Below are positions 31,407 to 39,509 of a stretch of 64,000 nt of DNA, one piece after another. A program made the translations under genes and the position numbers. The stretch is from Burkholderia sp. BCC1644 (lineage in GTDB: Bacteria > Pseudomonadota > Gammaproteobacteria > Burkholderiales > Burkholderiaceae). Under the pieces are notes generated by a model that saw only the letters and a list, made by a program, of their open reading frames with translations, made no database searches and was not told the DNA's origin. The stretch's first letter is position 1. Each line of letters starts with the position of its first letter. The stretch spans positions 704,256-768,255 of the forward strand of contig NZ_CADFEI010000001.1 of the NCBI RefSeq assembly GCF_902833225.1. The letters are read 5' to 3'.

Positions 31407-32591
31407 ATGCTGCAAGCCGTGAACCCTGTCATCCCCGGCATCGCCGCGATCGCGCCCGAACTGGTCGAGGTGCGCCGCCGCATCCATGCTCATCCCGAAC
31501 TCGCGTTCGAAGAGACGCTCACGAGCGATCTCGTCGCCGAGCTGCTCACCGGCTGGGGCTATGAAGTACATCGCGGTATCGGCAAGACAGGCGTCGTCGG
31601 CGTGCTGCGCGAAGGGCAAGGCACGCGCACGGTCGGGCTGCGCGCCGACATGGACGCGCTGCCGCTCGCGGAAGCCACGGGCCTGCCGTACGCGAGCCGC
31701 CATGCGAACAAGATGCATGCGTGCGGCCACGACGGCCACACGGCGATGCTGCTGTGCGCGGCGCGCCACCTCGCGGCAACGCGCCAGTTCTCCGGCACGC
31801 TGAACCTGATCTTCCAGCCGGCCGAGGAAAACTTCGGCGGCGCGAAGTCCATGATGGACGACGGCCTGTTCGACCGCTTCCCGTGCGACGCGATCTTCGC
31901 GATCCACAACATGCCGGGCCGCGCGGCCGGCGACATGGCGTTCCGCACCGGCGCCGCGATGGCGTCGGCCGACCGCGTGACGATCACGCTGCGCGGCGTC
32001 GGCGGCCACGGCGCGATGCCGCATTTCGCGCGCGATCCGATGTCGGCCGCGGGCAGCATCATGGTCGCGCTGCAGACGATCGTCGCGCGCGAGGTCGATG
32101 CGCAGCATGCGGCCGTGATCACGGTCGGCAGCGTGCAGGCCGGCGAGACGTTCAACATCATTCCCGAAACCGTCGTGATGAAGCTGTCGGTGCGCGCGCT
32201 GAACGCCGACGTGCGCGCGCTGCTCGCGCGCCGCATCGAAGCGCTCGCGAAAGGCCAGGCGGAAAGCTTCGGCGTCACGGCGGAAGTCGACTACGACTAC
32301 GGCTACCCGGTGCTCGTGAATCACGCGGAACCGACCGCGTTCGCGGCCGACATCGCGCGCCAGATGCTCGGCGCCGACCGCGTCGAAACCGACTCCGCGC
32401 CGCTGATGGGCAGCGAGGATTTCGCGTTCATGCTCGAGGCGCGCCCCGGCTGCTACGCATTCATCGGCAACGGGATCGGCAGCAAGGGCGGCTGCATGGT
32501 GCACAACCCCGGCTACGACTTCAACGACGACATTCTCGCGATCGGCGCGAGCTACTGGGTTCGCGTCGCCGAAGCCTGGCTCGCGGCCTGA
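31407..32591 (+). CDS. M20 family metallo-amidohydrolase
   Basis: 394-residue M20D amidohydrolase (aminoacylase/hippurate hydrolase/IAA-amino acid hydrolase group). Metal site: GLRADMDALPLAEATG (Asp), HACGHDGHTAMLL (His), QPAEENFGGAKSMMDDGLF (Glu-Glu), AIHNMPG (His) and MGSEDFAFML plus MVHNPGYDF near the C-terminus. The dimerisation domain lies in the middle (RGVGGHGAMPHFARDP). The enzyme hydrolyses an N-acyl amino acid or similar amide in the cytosol; substrate not identifiable. ATG 31407 has a GGAG box. An operon with the MHS permease 42 bp downstream and divergent LysR make a compact uptake-and-hydrolysis unit. Confidence 0.92.
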   Translation: MLQAVNPVIPGIAAIAPELVEVRRRIHAHPELAFEETLTSDLVAELLTGWGYEVHRGIGKTGVVGVLREGQGTRTVGLRADMDALPLAEATGLPYASRHANKMHACGHDGHTAMLLCAARHLAATRQFSGTLNLIFQPAEENFGGAKSMMDDGLFDRFPCDAIFAIHNMPGRAAGDMAFRTGAAMASADRVTITLRGVGGHGAMPHFARDPMSAAGSIMVALQTIVAREVDAQHAAVITVGSVQAGETFNIIPETVVMKLSVRALNADVRALLARRIEALAKGQAESFGVTAEVDYDYGYPVLVNHAEPTAFAADIARQMLGADRVETDSAPLMGSEDFAFMLEARPGCYAFIGNGIGSKGGCMVHNPGYDFNDDILAIGASYWVRVAEAWLAA

Positions 32592-32633
32592 CGGCCCTTC
32601 ACCACGCAGTTTCGCGCTTACCGGGGGAACCCC

Positions 32634-33953
32634 ATGGAAACGTCCGCCCTTCCGTTCGCCGGCACGCCGGCCGATGCCCGCGCCGCCGCGAAGAAACGCC
32701 GGCTGATCGCTGCCGCCGCTGTCGGCAACGCGCTCGAGTTCTACGACTTCACGGTCTACAGCTTCTTCGCGATCCTGATCGGCAAGCTGTTCTTCCCGGT
32801 GCATTCGCCGTTCGGGCAGTTGATGCTCGCGGTCGCGAGCTTCGGCGTCGGCTTCGTCACGCGGCCGCTCGGTGGGCTCGTGATCGGCATGTATGCCGAC
32901 CGTGCCGGCCGCAAGAAGGCGATGATCCTCACGCTGCTGCTGATGGCGCTCGGCACCGCGACGATCGCGGTCGCTCCGACCTTCGCGCAGATCGGCATCG
33001 CCGCACCGGTGCTGCTCGTGCTCGCGCGCCTGCTGCAGGGGTTCGCGTCGGGCGGCGAAGTCGGCGCGTCGACGACGTTGCTGCTCGAACAGGCGCCGCA
33101 GCACCGTCGCGGCTTCTACGCATCGTTCCAGTTCTCGAGCCAGGGGCTCGCCGCGCTCGCGGGCGCGCTCACCGGCGTTGCGCTGACGTCGACACTGACC
33201 GCCGCGCAACTCGAAAGCTGGGGCTGGCGTGTGCCGTTCATCATCGGCACGCTGTTCGTGCCGATCGGCTACTGGCTGCGCCGTACCGTCGAGGAAGTGC
33301 CGGCAGCCGCGCCCGCCGCCACGCACGACGAACCGGTTGCCTCGCTGCCGCTCGCCGATGTCCTGCGCCATCACGGCAAGGCCGTGTTCGCGGGCCTTGG
33401 CGTGACGATCGGCGGCACGTCGATCCACTACATCATCGTGTTCTACATGGCGATCTACGGCGTGCAGGTGCTGCACCTGCCGACGTGGCTGTCGATGACG
33501 GCCGGCTGCGTCGCCGGCGCGATCCTGATGCTCGTGACGCCGATCGGCGGCCACCTGTCCGACGTGTACGGGCGCAACCGGATCGTCTGGTGGACCCGCA
33601 TCGTGCTGATGGCCGCGATCTACCCGGCCTTCATCGCGCTGAACCGCTGGCCGGGCGCGACGTCGCTGCTGTCGATCATCGCCGCGCTGTCGATCGTGCA
33701 CGCGATCAACATCGGTGCGACGGGCGCGATGCTCGGCGAACTGTTCCCGCGTGCGGTGCGCGCAACCGGCGGCGCGCTCGTGTACAGCGTCGGCGTCGCG
33801 ATCTTCGGCGGCTTCGCGCAATTCTTCGTCACGTGGCTGATCGCGGCGACCGGCAATCCGAACGCGCCCGCGTGGTATGCGATCGGCTGCGGCGTGTTCA
33901 CGCTGCTCGCGATACGCTGCATGGATGAAAAGGCGGGGAAGTCGCTCGACTGA
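32634..33953 (+). CDS. MHS family MFS transporter (metabolite:proton symporter)
   Basis: 439-residue permease with 12 membrane segments. Family signature: LIAAAAVGNALEFYDFTVYSFFAILIGKLFFP, RPLGGLVIGMYADRAGRKKAMILTLLLMALGTATIAVAPTF, LLQGFASGGEVGASTTLLLEQAPQHRRGFYASFQFSSQGLAALAGALTG. These match the citrate/alpha-ketoglutarate/proline (MHS) symporters. The gene follows the M20 amidohydrolase, so the likely cargo is its amide substrate or a related organic acid. A strong GGGGGAACCCC precedes the ATG. Transcription ends at the bidirectional hairpin at 33989-34018. Confidence 0.92.
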   Translation: METSALPFAGTPADARAAAKKRRLIAAAAVGNALEFYDFTVYSFFAILIGKLFFPVHSPFGQLMLAVASFGVGFVTRPLGGLVIGMYADRAGRKKAMILTLLLMALGTATIAVAPTFAQIGIAAPVLLVLARLLQGFASGGEVGASTTLLLEQAPQHRRGFYASFQFSSQGLAALAGALTGVALTSTLTAAQLESWGWRVPFIIGTLFVPIGYWLRRTVEEVPAAAPAATHDEPVASLPLADVLRHHGKAVFAGLGVTIGGTSIHYIIVFYMAIYGVQVLHLPTWLSMTAGCVAGAILMLVTPIGGHLSDVYGRNRIVWWTRIVLMAAIYPAFIALNRWPGATSLLSIIAALSIVHAINIGATGAMLGELFPRAVRATGGALVYSVGVAIFGGFAQFFVTWLIAATGNPNAPAWYAIGCGVFTLLAIRCMDEKAGKSLD

Positions 33954-33988
33954 GCAGCGGCCGCAGCGGCCGCATGCCGCAAATGAAG

Positions 33989-34020
33989 AAAGGCACGGGT
34001 TCGACGACCCGTGCCTTTTG
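33989..34020. terminator. bidirectional intrinsic terminator
   Basis: Perfect 12-bp stem AAAGGCACGGGT / ACCCGTGCCTTT with 6-nt loop TCGACG and T/A runs on both sides, lying between the convergent MHS permease and porin genes. It can serve both. Confidence 0.88.
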
Positions 34021-34040
34021 TGTATCTGGCGTTGCCCCGC

Positions 34041-35144
34041 TCAGAACGTATGCATCATCCCGACGTACGCCCCCGTCTGCGACTCGCCTGCGAGCGGACT
34101 CGTGCCCGACGTCGCGTCGCGCGGCGTCGCCAGCAGCGAGAAGTTCGAGTTGCCGCCGTTGCGCACATAGGCGACCGTACCGTACAGAAACGTGCGCTTC
34201 GACAAGTTGTACGTGGTGCCGAGCACGTACATCATCGCGTGGCCCGACGGATCGTGCGATGCGTCGCTGCCGCCGTCGCCCACCTTCACGTAATAACCAC
34301 CGGCCGTCACGGCCCATTGCGGATTCGCCGCATAGGTCGCGCCGAGCCAGTAGTGATCGGCGCGATCGGCGACGCCGGCCGGGCTGTCCGGCGCCTGGTA
34401 GTGCGTATACGCGCCCTGGATCTTGAACTTCGACACCTTCACGTTCGCGCCGACGAAGTACTCGCGCGATGCCGTGAAGATGTTGCTGAACTTGCCGTTG
34501 TTGTCGCGCAGCTCGTCGTAGATGCCGCGCATGTCGAACACCGGCGAGTGGTACGAGATCATGATCCCGTCCGAGCGGCCGAAATCGTCGGCCGCACCGT
34601 AGTTGAAGCCGCGCGACTGGTTGCCGAACGCATATTGCGCCTGCACGTCGAAGCCGCCGATCACCGGGCTGTGATATTCGATGTTGTTGCTGCTCTGCTG
34701 CCAGTTGCGGCCACGCACGAGCGACGCGGACGAAAACGCCTGCTGGACGAACGGATCGAATTCCCACACGCCGTCGCTGTCGATGAACAGGTTGCGGCCG
34801 GCCTGCAGCTGGCCCCACGTGTCGCTCTTCAGCCCGACATACGCGCGCCGCGACCACATGCGCCCGCCGCCCGTCGTGCCGTTCATCACCTGGAATGCGG
34901 TCTCCAGGTTGAAGACCGTCGACAACCCGCCGCCGAGATCCTCGAAGCCCTTCAGGCCGAACATGCTGGTGCCCCAGTCGCCGCCCTCCGCGCTCCAGCG
35001 CGACTTGCTGCCGCTGGGCGTCGCGATGTGGTTCAGGTATTCGATGCCGCCGTCGATCCGGCCGTACAGCATCACGCTCGTCTGTGCAAAGGCGGCCGCC
35101 GGCGTGGCGGCTGCGATCAGCCATGCGAAATGTTTAAGTCGCAA
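34041..35144 (-). CDS. outer-membrane porin, Gram-negative trimeric type
   Basis: 367-residue general porin of the Neisseria/Burkholderia type (Porin_4). Signal peptide MRLKHFAWLIAAATPAAAFAQ, then the conserved first strand SVMLYGRIDGGIEYL, FGLKGFEDLGGGLSTVFNLETAF, SRRAYVGLKSDTWGQLQAGRN and a C-terminal phenylalanine (YVGMMHTF) required for assembly by the BAM machinery. It forms 16-stranded channels for small hydrophilic solutes. It is downstream of the DoxX gene on the same strand (63 bp) and may be partly co-transcribed. Solute preference is unknown; nearness to glucose dehydrogenase genes allows a sugar role (inference). Confidence 0.93.
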   Translation of the reverse strand: MRLKHFAWLIAAATPAAAFAQTSVMLYGRIDGGIEYLNHIATPSGSKSRWSAEGGDWGTSMFGLKGFEDLGGGLSTVFNLETAFQVMNGTTGGGRMWSRRAYVGLKSDTWGQLQAGRNLFIDSDGVWEFDPFVQQAFSSASLVRGRNWQQSSNNIEYHSPVIGGFDVQAQYAFGNQSRGFNYGAADDFGRSDGIMISYHSPVFDMRGIYDELRDNNGKFSNIFTASREYFVGANVKVSKFKIQGAYTHYQAPDSPAGVADRADHYWLGATYAANPQWAVTAGGYYVKVGDGGSDASHDPSGHAMMYVLGTTYNLSKRTFLYGTVAYVRNGGNSNFSLLATPRDATSGTSPLAGESQTGAYVGMMHTF

Positions 35145-35207
35145 AATGATGCCCCCTCGGAGTCTCGACCTTCCCGCGCGCGCCCCATGCGCGCGCCCAG
35201 GGTCTGC

Positions 35208-35627
35208 TTATCCGCGATCGATCGAATATCGACCGGGGCCCGCCGCGCACAGTGCAAGCAGGCCACCCGCGATCGCGATGTTCTTGTAGAAATGAATCAT
35301 GTTGTCGATCTGCTCGCCGCCCGTCATCGTCCAGTAGTGGTGGCCGATGATGCCGGTGCCGATCGTATACAGCGCCAGCAACAGGGCAAGCGCCCGGGTC
35401 TGGAAGCCGACGAGGATCGCGATTCCGGCGAACAGCTCCATCACGACCGAGATCGCCGCGGAAATGATCGGCGCGGGCGCGCCTTCGGAGCCCATGAACG
35501 CGATGGTACCGGGGAAGTCGACGATCTTCTTCCAGCCGAACATCACGAACAGGATCACGAGCAGGATCCGGGACAGCAGCAGCAGCACATCACGCTGGGA
35601 CGCGAGAAACGGTTGATTCGGTGTCAT
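35208..35627 (-). CDS. DoxX family membrane protein
   Basis: 139-residue inner-membrane protein with four hydrophobic helices: LLLLSRILLVILFVMFGWKKIVDF, ISAAISVVMELFAGIAILVGF, ALALLLALYTIGTGIIGHHYW, KNIAIAGGLLALCAAG. It fits the DoxX/YphA family, associated in various bacteria with thiosulfate or quinone redox chemistry and redox protection. ATG 35627 (MTPNQPFL) is chosen; 33 upstream in-frame codons read as non-coding. It lies 172 bp after the cytochrome gene of the glucose dehydrogenase operon on the same strand. Confidence 0.88.
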   Translation of the reverse strand: MTPNQPFLASQRDVLLLLSRILLVILFVMFGWKKIVDFPGTIAFMGSEGAPAPIISAAISVVMELFAGIAILVGFQTRALALLLALYTIGTGIIGHHYWTMTGGEQIDNMIHFYKNIAIAGGLLALCAAGPGRYSIDRG

Positions 35628-35799
35628 GGTCTCGACCAACGAAAACGATGCGCGGCCTACGCGCACCGGATTGCCAACGAACCAGGACGGGCGGCCGCCT
35701 GCGCCGCCCGCCCCGCTCTGCAACAACCGGCATCGGGCCCGCCCGATGTGCTGTGCGCCTCCTCTTGTCCGCTGTCGCCCTGCTTCGTTGCGCGCCGCA

Positions 35800-37077
35800 T
35801 CAGCGCAGCTTCGCGACGTCCTGCTCGGTCACCTTCGCGGCCGGATTGCCGAACTGCCCGGTCACGTAGTTCGTCAGCGCGGCGATCTGCGCATCCGACA
35901 GTTCGTGGCGGAACGCCGGCATCCCGACATCCTCGCTACCGGCCTTGCGCTGCACGCCGTTCAGGATCACCTGCACGAGGTTGGTCGGATTCGGTGCGCC
36001 GACCGTCGAGTTGTGGAACAGCGGCGGGTAATAGCCGTCCGGCGTGCCCTTGCCCTGCATCTGGTGGCAGGTCGCGCAGTTGCCGAGATACAGCCGCGCC
36101 GGATCGATGCCCGACGACGCGAGCGCGACGCCGCGCAGCTTCAGGCCATCCTCGGCCGGCTTGCCCCACGACGAGCGCGACTGCTTCGCGTCGCCGCTGG
36201 CAACCGCCGGCACCGTGCGGATGTACGTCGAGATCGCGCCGATGTCGGCTTCGGTCATCTTCGAGAAGCTGTGCTCGATCGCCTCGGCCATCGGGCCGGC
36301 CGCCTGCGCGAGACCCGGCACGCTGCCGGTGCGCAGGTACTGGACGAGCTGCTGCTGCGTCCATCCGCCGATCCCCGCGTTCGGGTCGGACGTGATGTTG
36401 TAGCCGTCCCAGCCCGCGAGCACCGAACCCGACAGGAAGCTGCCGCCGGTTTCGTCGAGCGACTTCTCCTGCATCGCGATGCCGCGCGGCGTGTGGCACG
36501 TGCTGCAGTGCGCGAGGCCCTGCACCAGATACGCGCCACGGTTCCACTCGGCGCTCTGCGCCGGCTTCGGCTCGTACGCGCCGTCCTTCAGGAACAGCCA
36601 GTTCCAGATCTTCAGCGGCCAGCGCATGCTCAGCAGCGCGGGGATCTCGTTCTTCGGCGGCGCCTGCTTGACCGGCTCGACGCCGTGCATGAAGTACGCG
36701 TACAGCGCCTGCATGTCGTCGTCGTTGATCTTCGCGTACGACACGTACGGCATCGCCGGATACAGGTTGTCGCCGTTCTTCGACACCCCGTGACGCACCG
36801 CGCGCTCGAAGTCCTCGGCCGTCCAGTTGCCGATGCCCGTCTCGGGATCGGGCGTGATATTGCTCGTGTAGATCTTGCCGAGCATCGGGATCGGCATGCC
36901 GAGACCGCCCGCGAACGGCTTGCTGCCCTTCGCGGTGTGGCATGCCATGCAGTCGCCCGCGACCGCGAGGTATTCGCCGCGCTTGACCAGCGCCGGATCG
37001 GCCGCATCGGCCGCACGGACGAGCCCCGGCAGCGCGAGGCAGCCGGCGAGGAGGAAGGTGAGAGTAGATTTCCGCAC
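35800..37077 (-). CDS. FAD-dependent glucose dehydrogenase, cytochrome c (beta) subunit
   Basis: 425-residue triheme cytochrome c, the electron-transfer subunit of the Burkholderia FAD glucose dehydrogenase and of related gluconate/fructose/alcohol dehydrogenases. A signal peptide (KSTLTFLLAGCLALPGLVRA) is followed by three heme motifs, CMACH (about residue 45), CSTCH (about 193) and CATCH (about 335), each with a later Met ligand. Length equals the known B. cepacia beta subunit. It starts at GTG 37075-37077, only 2 bp after the alpha-subunit stop, so translation is coupled. It passes electrons from the flavoprotein to quinone. The C-terminal hydrophobic region anchors it to the inner membrane's periplasmic face. 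Confidence 0.93.
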   Translation of the reverse strand: MRKSTLTFLLAGCLALPGLVRAADAADPALVKRGEYLAVAGDCMACHTAKGSKPFAGGLGMPIPMLGKIYTSNITPDPETGIGNWTAEDFERAVRHGVSKNGDNLYPAMPYVSYAKINDDDMQALYAYFMHGVEPVKQAPPKNEIPALLSMRWPLKIWNWLFLKDGAYEPKPAQSAEWNRGAYLVQGLAHCSTCHTPRGIAMQEKSLDETGGSFLSGSVLAGWDGYNITSDPNAGIGGWTQQQLVQYLRTGSVPGLAQAAGPMAEAIEHSFSKMTEADIGAISTYIRTVPAVASGDAKQSRSSWGKPAEDGLKLRGVALASSGIDPARLYLGNCATCHQMQGKGTPDGYYPPLFHNSTVGAPNPTNLVQVILNGVQRKAGSEDVGMPAFRHELSDAQIAALTNYVTGQFGNPAAKVTEQDVAKLR

Positions 37078-37079
37078 GG

Positions 37080-38699
37080 TCAGACTTCCTTCTTCAGCGT
37101 GTCCGACATCCGCAGCGCGAGCGCCGCGATCGTCAGCGTCACGTTCACCGTACCGACGGTCGGCATCGTCGAGCTGCTCGAGATGAACAGGTTCGGATGG
37201 TCGAACGTTCGGCAGTCCTTGTCGACGACCGAGTCGCGTGCATCCGCGCCCATGATCGTCGCGCCCGTGATGTGGTTGTTCGGCGCGAACTCGTCGTTGA
37301 AGACGACTTCGGTGCCGCCGAGCACCTTCGCGGCCGTCGCGTAGACCTCGCGCGTGTGCACGGCGCCGCGCTTCACGTAATCGTCGATCGCATACGTGAT
37401 CTCGGGGCGCGGGATGCCGACCGCGTCCGTGGCCGTCTTGCTCGGCACGATGCGGTTCTCGGGCTGCGGCAGGATTTCGTGGAAGCAGTCGAACTGCACG
37501 TAGCGCGCGGAACGGTCGCGGATCTGCGCGTCGAGTTCCGCGGGCTTCATCAGCTTGCCGCCCTTGAAGATCTTCTGCGTCTCCTGGTTGATGCGCGACA
37601 TGTTCGACAGGTGGATCTTCTTCGCGGCTTCGGTCGCGCGGAACGGGCCGTCGCGGAAACCGATCAGCGACGTCATCTCCTGCGGGCCGCGGCCCGGCCA
37701 CAGCTTCTCGTTCGCGTAGAACGACACGCCGGTGCCCGGATGGTCCATCAGGTTGCGGCCGACCATGTCGGAGCTGTTCGCGACGCCGTTCGGGAAATCG
37801 CGGTTCGCCGACATCAGCAGGATCTTCGGCGTCTCGATACCGTTCGCGGCGATCACGAAGTACTTGCCCTCGACGCGATGGTCGGCGCCGGTCTTGTCCT
37901 TGTAGATCGCTGCGACGATGCGCTTGTCCGGCCCGGTCTCGAGCTTGTAGACGACCGCGCTGTCGATCAGCTTCGCGCCGGCCTGCTCGGCCTTCTCGAC
38001 GTGCACGATGCCGTTGTACATCGCGCCGATCGGGCAGATCGGCATGCAGTTGTTGTTCCCGCAACAGGTTGGCCGACCGTCGTACGGGCGGCTGTTGCGC
38101 GCGACCGGCTCGGTCACCACGTGGAACTTCGGGTCATAGCCGTTGAGCGCGCTCTTGATCGTCTGCTCGTTGAACGACAACGGCAGCGGCGGCATCGGGT
38201 ACGGCTCCTTGCGCGGCGAGTACAGATCTTCCTCGGGGCCCGGGCCCCACACGCCGAGCTCTTCCTCGGCGCGCTGGTAGTAATGCTCGATGTCGTCGTA
38301 CTGGATCGGCCAGTCGCGGCCGACGCCGTACACCGTCTTCATCTTGAAGTCGTTCGGGATGAAGCGCCACGCCGACGCGGCCCAGTGCCACGTCGTGCCG
38401 CCCACCGCGCGGATGTACTGCGAGTTGAACTTGTGCTCGCCCTTCAGGATCAGGTAGTCGTTCGGCGGGCCGTATTCCGGATGCGGCGCCCATGCGCTCG
38501 ACGGGTAAGGCGCCATGAAATCGGTCTTGTCGACCTGGTTGCGAAAGCGCTCGACGATTTCCCAACGCGGCATGCGCGGGCCGGCTTCCAGCAGGATCAC
38601 GGACTTCCCGGCCATCGCGAGCTGATGGGCAACGATCGCGCCTGCGACACCCGATCCGACGACGACGACGTCGGCCTTTTGCGTATCGGTATCGGCCAT
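37080..38699 (-). CDS. FAD-dependent glucose dehydrogenase, catalytic (alpha) subunit
   Basis: 539-residue GMC oxidoreductase. FAD motif VVVVGSGVAGAIVAHQLAMAGKSVILLEAG (residues about 12-40); RAVGGTTWHWAASAWRFIPNDFK is the GMC signature 1 region. A cysteine cluster CCGNNNCMPIC (about 212-222) binds the [3Fe-4S] cluster typical of this enzyme. The C-terminal SSSTMPTVGTVNVTLTIAALALR includes the active-site region. The sequence agrees with the B. cepacia enzyme used in glucose sensors as I remember it. It oxidises glucose at C1 to gluconolactone. It has no signal peptide; it is exported by riding with the Tat-targeted gamma subunit. Its ATG shares one base with the gamma-subunit TGA (TGATG). 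Confidence 0.95.
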   Translation of the reverse strand: MADTDTQKADVVVVGSGVAGAIVAHQLAMAGKSVILLEAGPRMPRWEIVERFRNQVDKTDFMAPYPSSAWAPHPEYGPPNDYLILKGEHKFNSQYIRAVGGTTWHWAASAWRFIPNDFKMKTVYGVGRDWPIQYDDIEHYYQRAEEELGVWGPGPEEDLYSPRKEPYPMPPLPLSFNEQTIKSALNGYDPKFHVVTEPVARNSRPYDGRPTCCGNNNCMPICPIGAMYNGIVHVEKAEQAGAKLIDSAVVYKLETGPDKRIVAAIYKDKTGADHRVEGKYFVIAANGIETPKILLMSANRDFPNGVANSSDMVGRNLMDHPGTGVSFYANEKLWPGRGPQEMTSLIGFRDGPFRATEAAKKIHLSNMSRINQETQKIFKGGKLMKPAELDAQIRDRSARYVQFDCFHEILPQPENRIVPSKTATDAVGIPRPEITYAIDDYVKRGAVHTREVYATAAKVLGGTEVVFNDEFAPNNHITGATIMGADARDSVVDKDCRTFDHPNLFISSSSTMPTVGTVNVTLTIAALALRMSDTLKKEV

Positions 38700-39205
38700 C
38701 AGGCTTGCCTCTCGATCGGTTTTTCGGCCCAGAAGCCGGGTTTGTTGGGGCAATACGAGGGAATCACGAGCGTGTCGGATACGACGCTGAACATTAATGC
38801 TTCTTCGTAGGTAATCACGACGTTGTCGACGATGCCGAGATACCACGCTTCAAGAATCTTCAGCGCGAGCGCTTCCTGATCGGGATTCAGCGAACCGGAC
38901 GCGAGTGCGCCGGCGAGTTGCGGCAGGCTGTCGGCCGTCTTGAACGAGCCTTTCTGCAAGGCCTGCAGGAAGCGTTCGCCGAGCACGCGGCTCAGCCCCT
39001 TCTTGCCGGTCAATGCTTCGGAGAGCGTCATGAACGTATCGAGCGGCGCAGTGCCGGGATCGTCGGCCAGGGCCCGCAACGCCAGCGAGCCCGTGAGGCC
39101 CGCCGCCGTCAGCGCCAGTGCGCCCTGCAGCCATTGACGCCGCGTGATGCCGCTTGCGGTTGCGTCGCTTTCGCGACGCGAGTGGGGAGTGTTGTCGTTG
39201 TGCAT
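38699..39205 (-). CDS. FAD-dependent glucose dehydrogenase, gamma (Tat chaperone) subunit
   Basis: 168-residue small subunit, the exact length known for B. cepacia. The N-terminus carries a twin-arginine signal ITRRQWLQGALALTAAGLTGSLALRALA (residues about 19-46). The rest (TFMTLSEALTGKKGLSRVLGERFLQAL...LALKILEAWYLGIVDNVVITYEEALMFSVVSDTLVIPSYCPNKPGFWAEKP) is the gluconate 2-dehydrogenase subunit 3 family. It is needed to mature the catalytic subunit and carries it through the Tat pore as a hitch-hiker. First gene of the gamma-alpha-beta operon; AGAAGGA precedes the ATG. Confidence 0.95.
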   Translation of the reverse strand: MHNDNTPHSRRESDATASGITRRQWLQGALALTAAGLTGSLALRALADDPGTAPLDTFMTLSEALTGKKGLSRVLGERFLQALQKGSFKTADSLPQLAGALASGSLNPDQEALALKILEAWYLGIVDNVVITYEEALMFSVVSDTLVIPSYCPNKPGFWAEKPIERQA

Positions 39206-39509
39206 GTTTCCTTCTCTCGAACACCGGATTCGGGAAAACCACGCTTGATATTTCTCAAACATTGGCGCGGACCTGAAATGTACGCGCACAAATCGGATCG
39301 AACAATCTTTTTATAGTCCATTAAATGCTCCGCAATCCGAGACAATCGACATTTCGCTGCATTTTTGTGTCGTTGACGCGACAAATCTGCGGCACCGACA
39401 CCAGTGTCGCATGCCGACGACACACCGCGCACCGCGATGCGCGTACATGACGGTCGGTTAGAATCGCGTGCAATCAAACAGAAAGCTTCCCTCCGAGGGC
39501 AATCGAGCG
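39206..39509. other. divergent promoter region of the glucose dehydrogenase and macroglobulin genes
   Basis: AT-rich for this genome. On the minus strand TATAAA at 39315-39310 could be the -10 of the dehydrogenase operon; a matching -35 is unclear. A palindrome CGACAC-CA-GTGTCG at 39396-39409 may be an operator. On the plus strand CTCCGAGGGC precedes the macroglobulin start. Confidence 0.4.

Noticed and set aside
31221..33821. Minus-strand frame of 866 codons opposite the amidohydrolase and MHS genes
   Set aside because: Composition is Arg/His/Asp repeats without any motif; both plus-strand genes have full catalytic or transport signatures.
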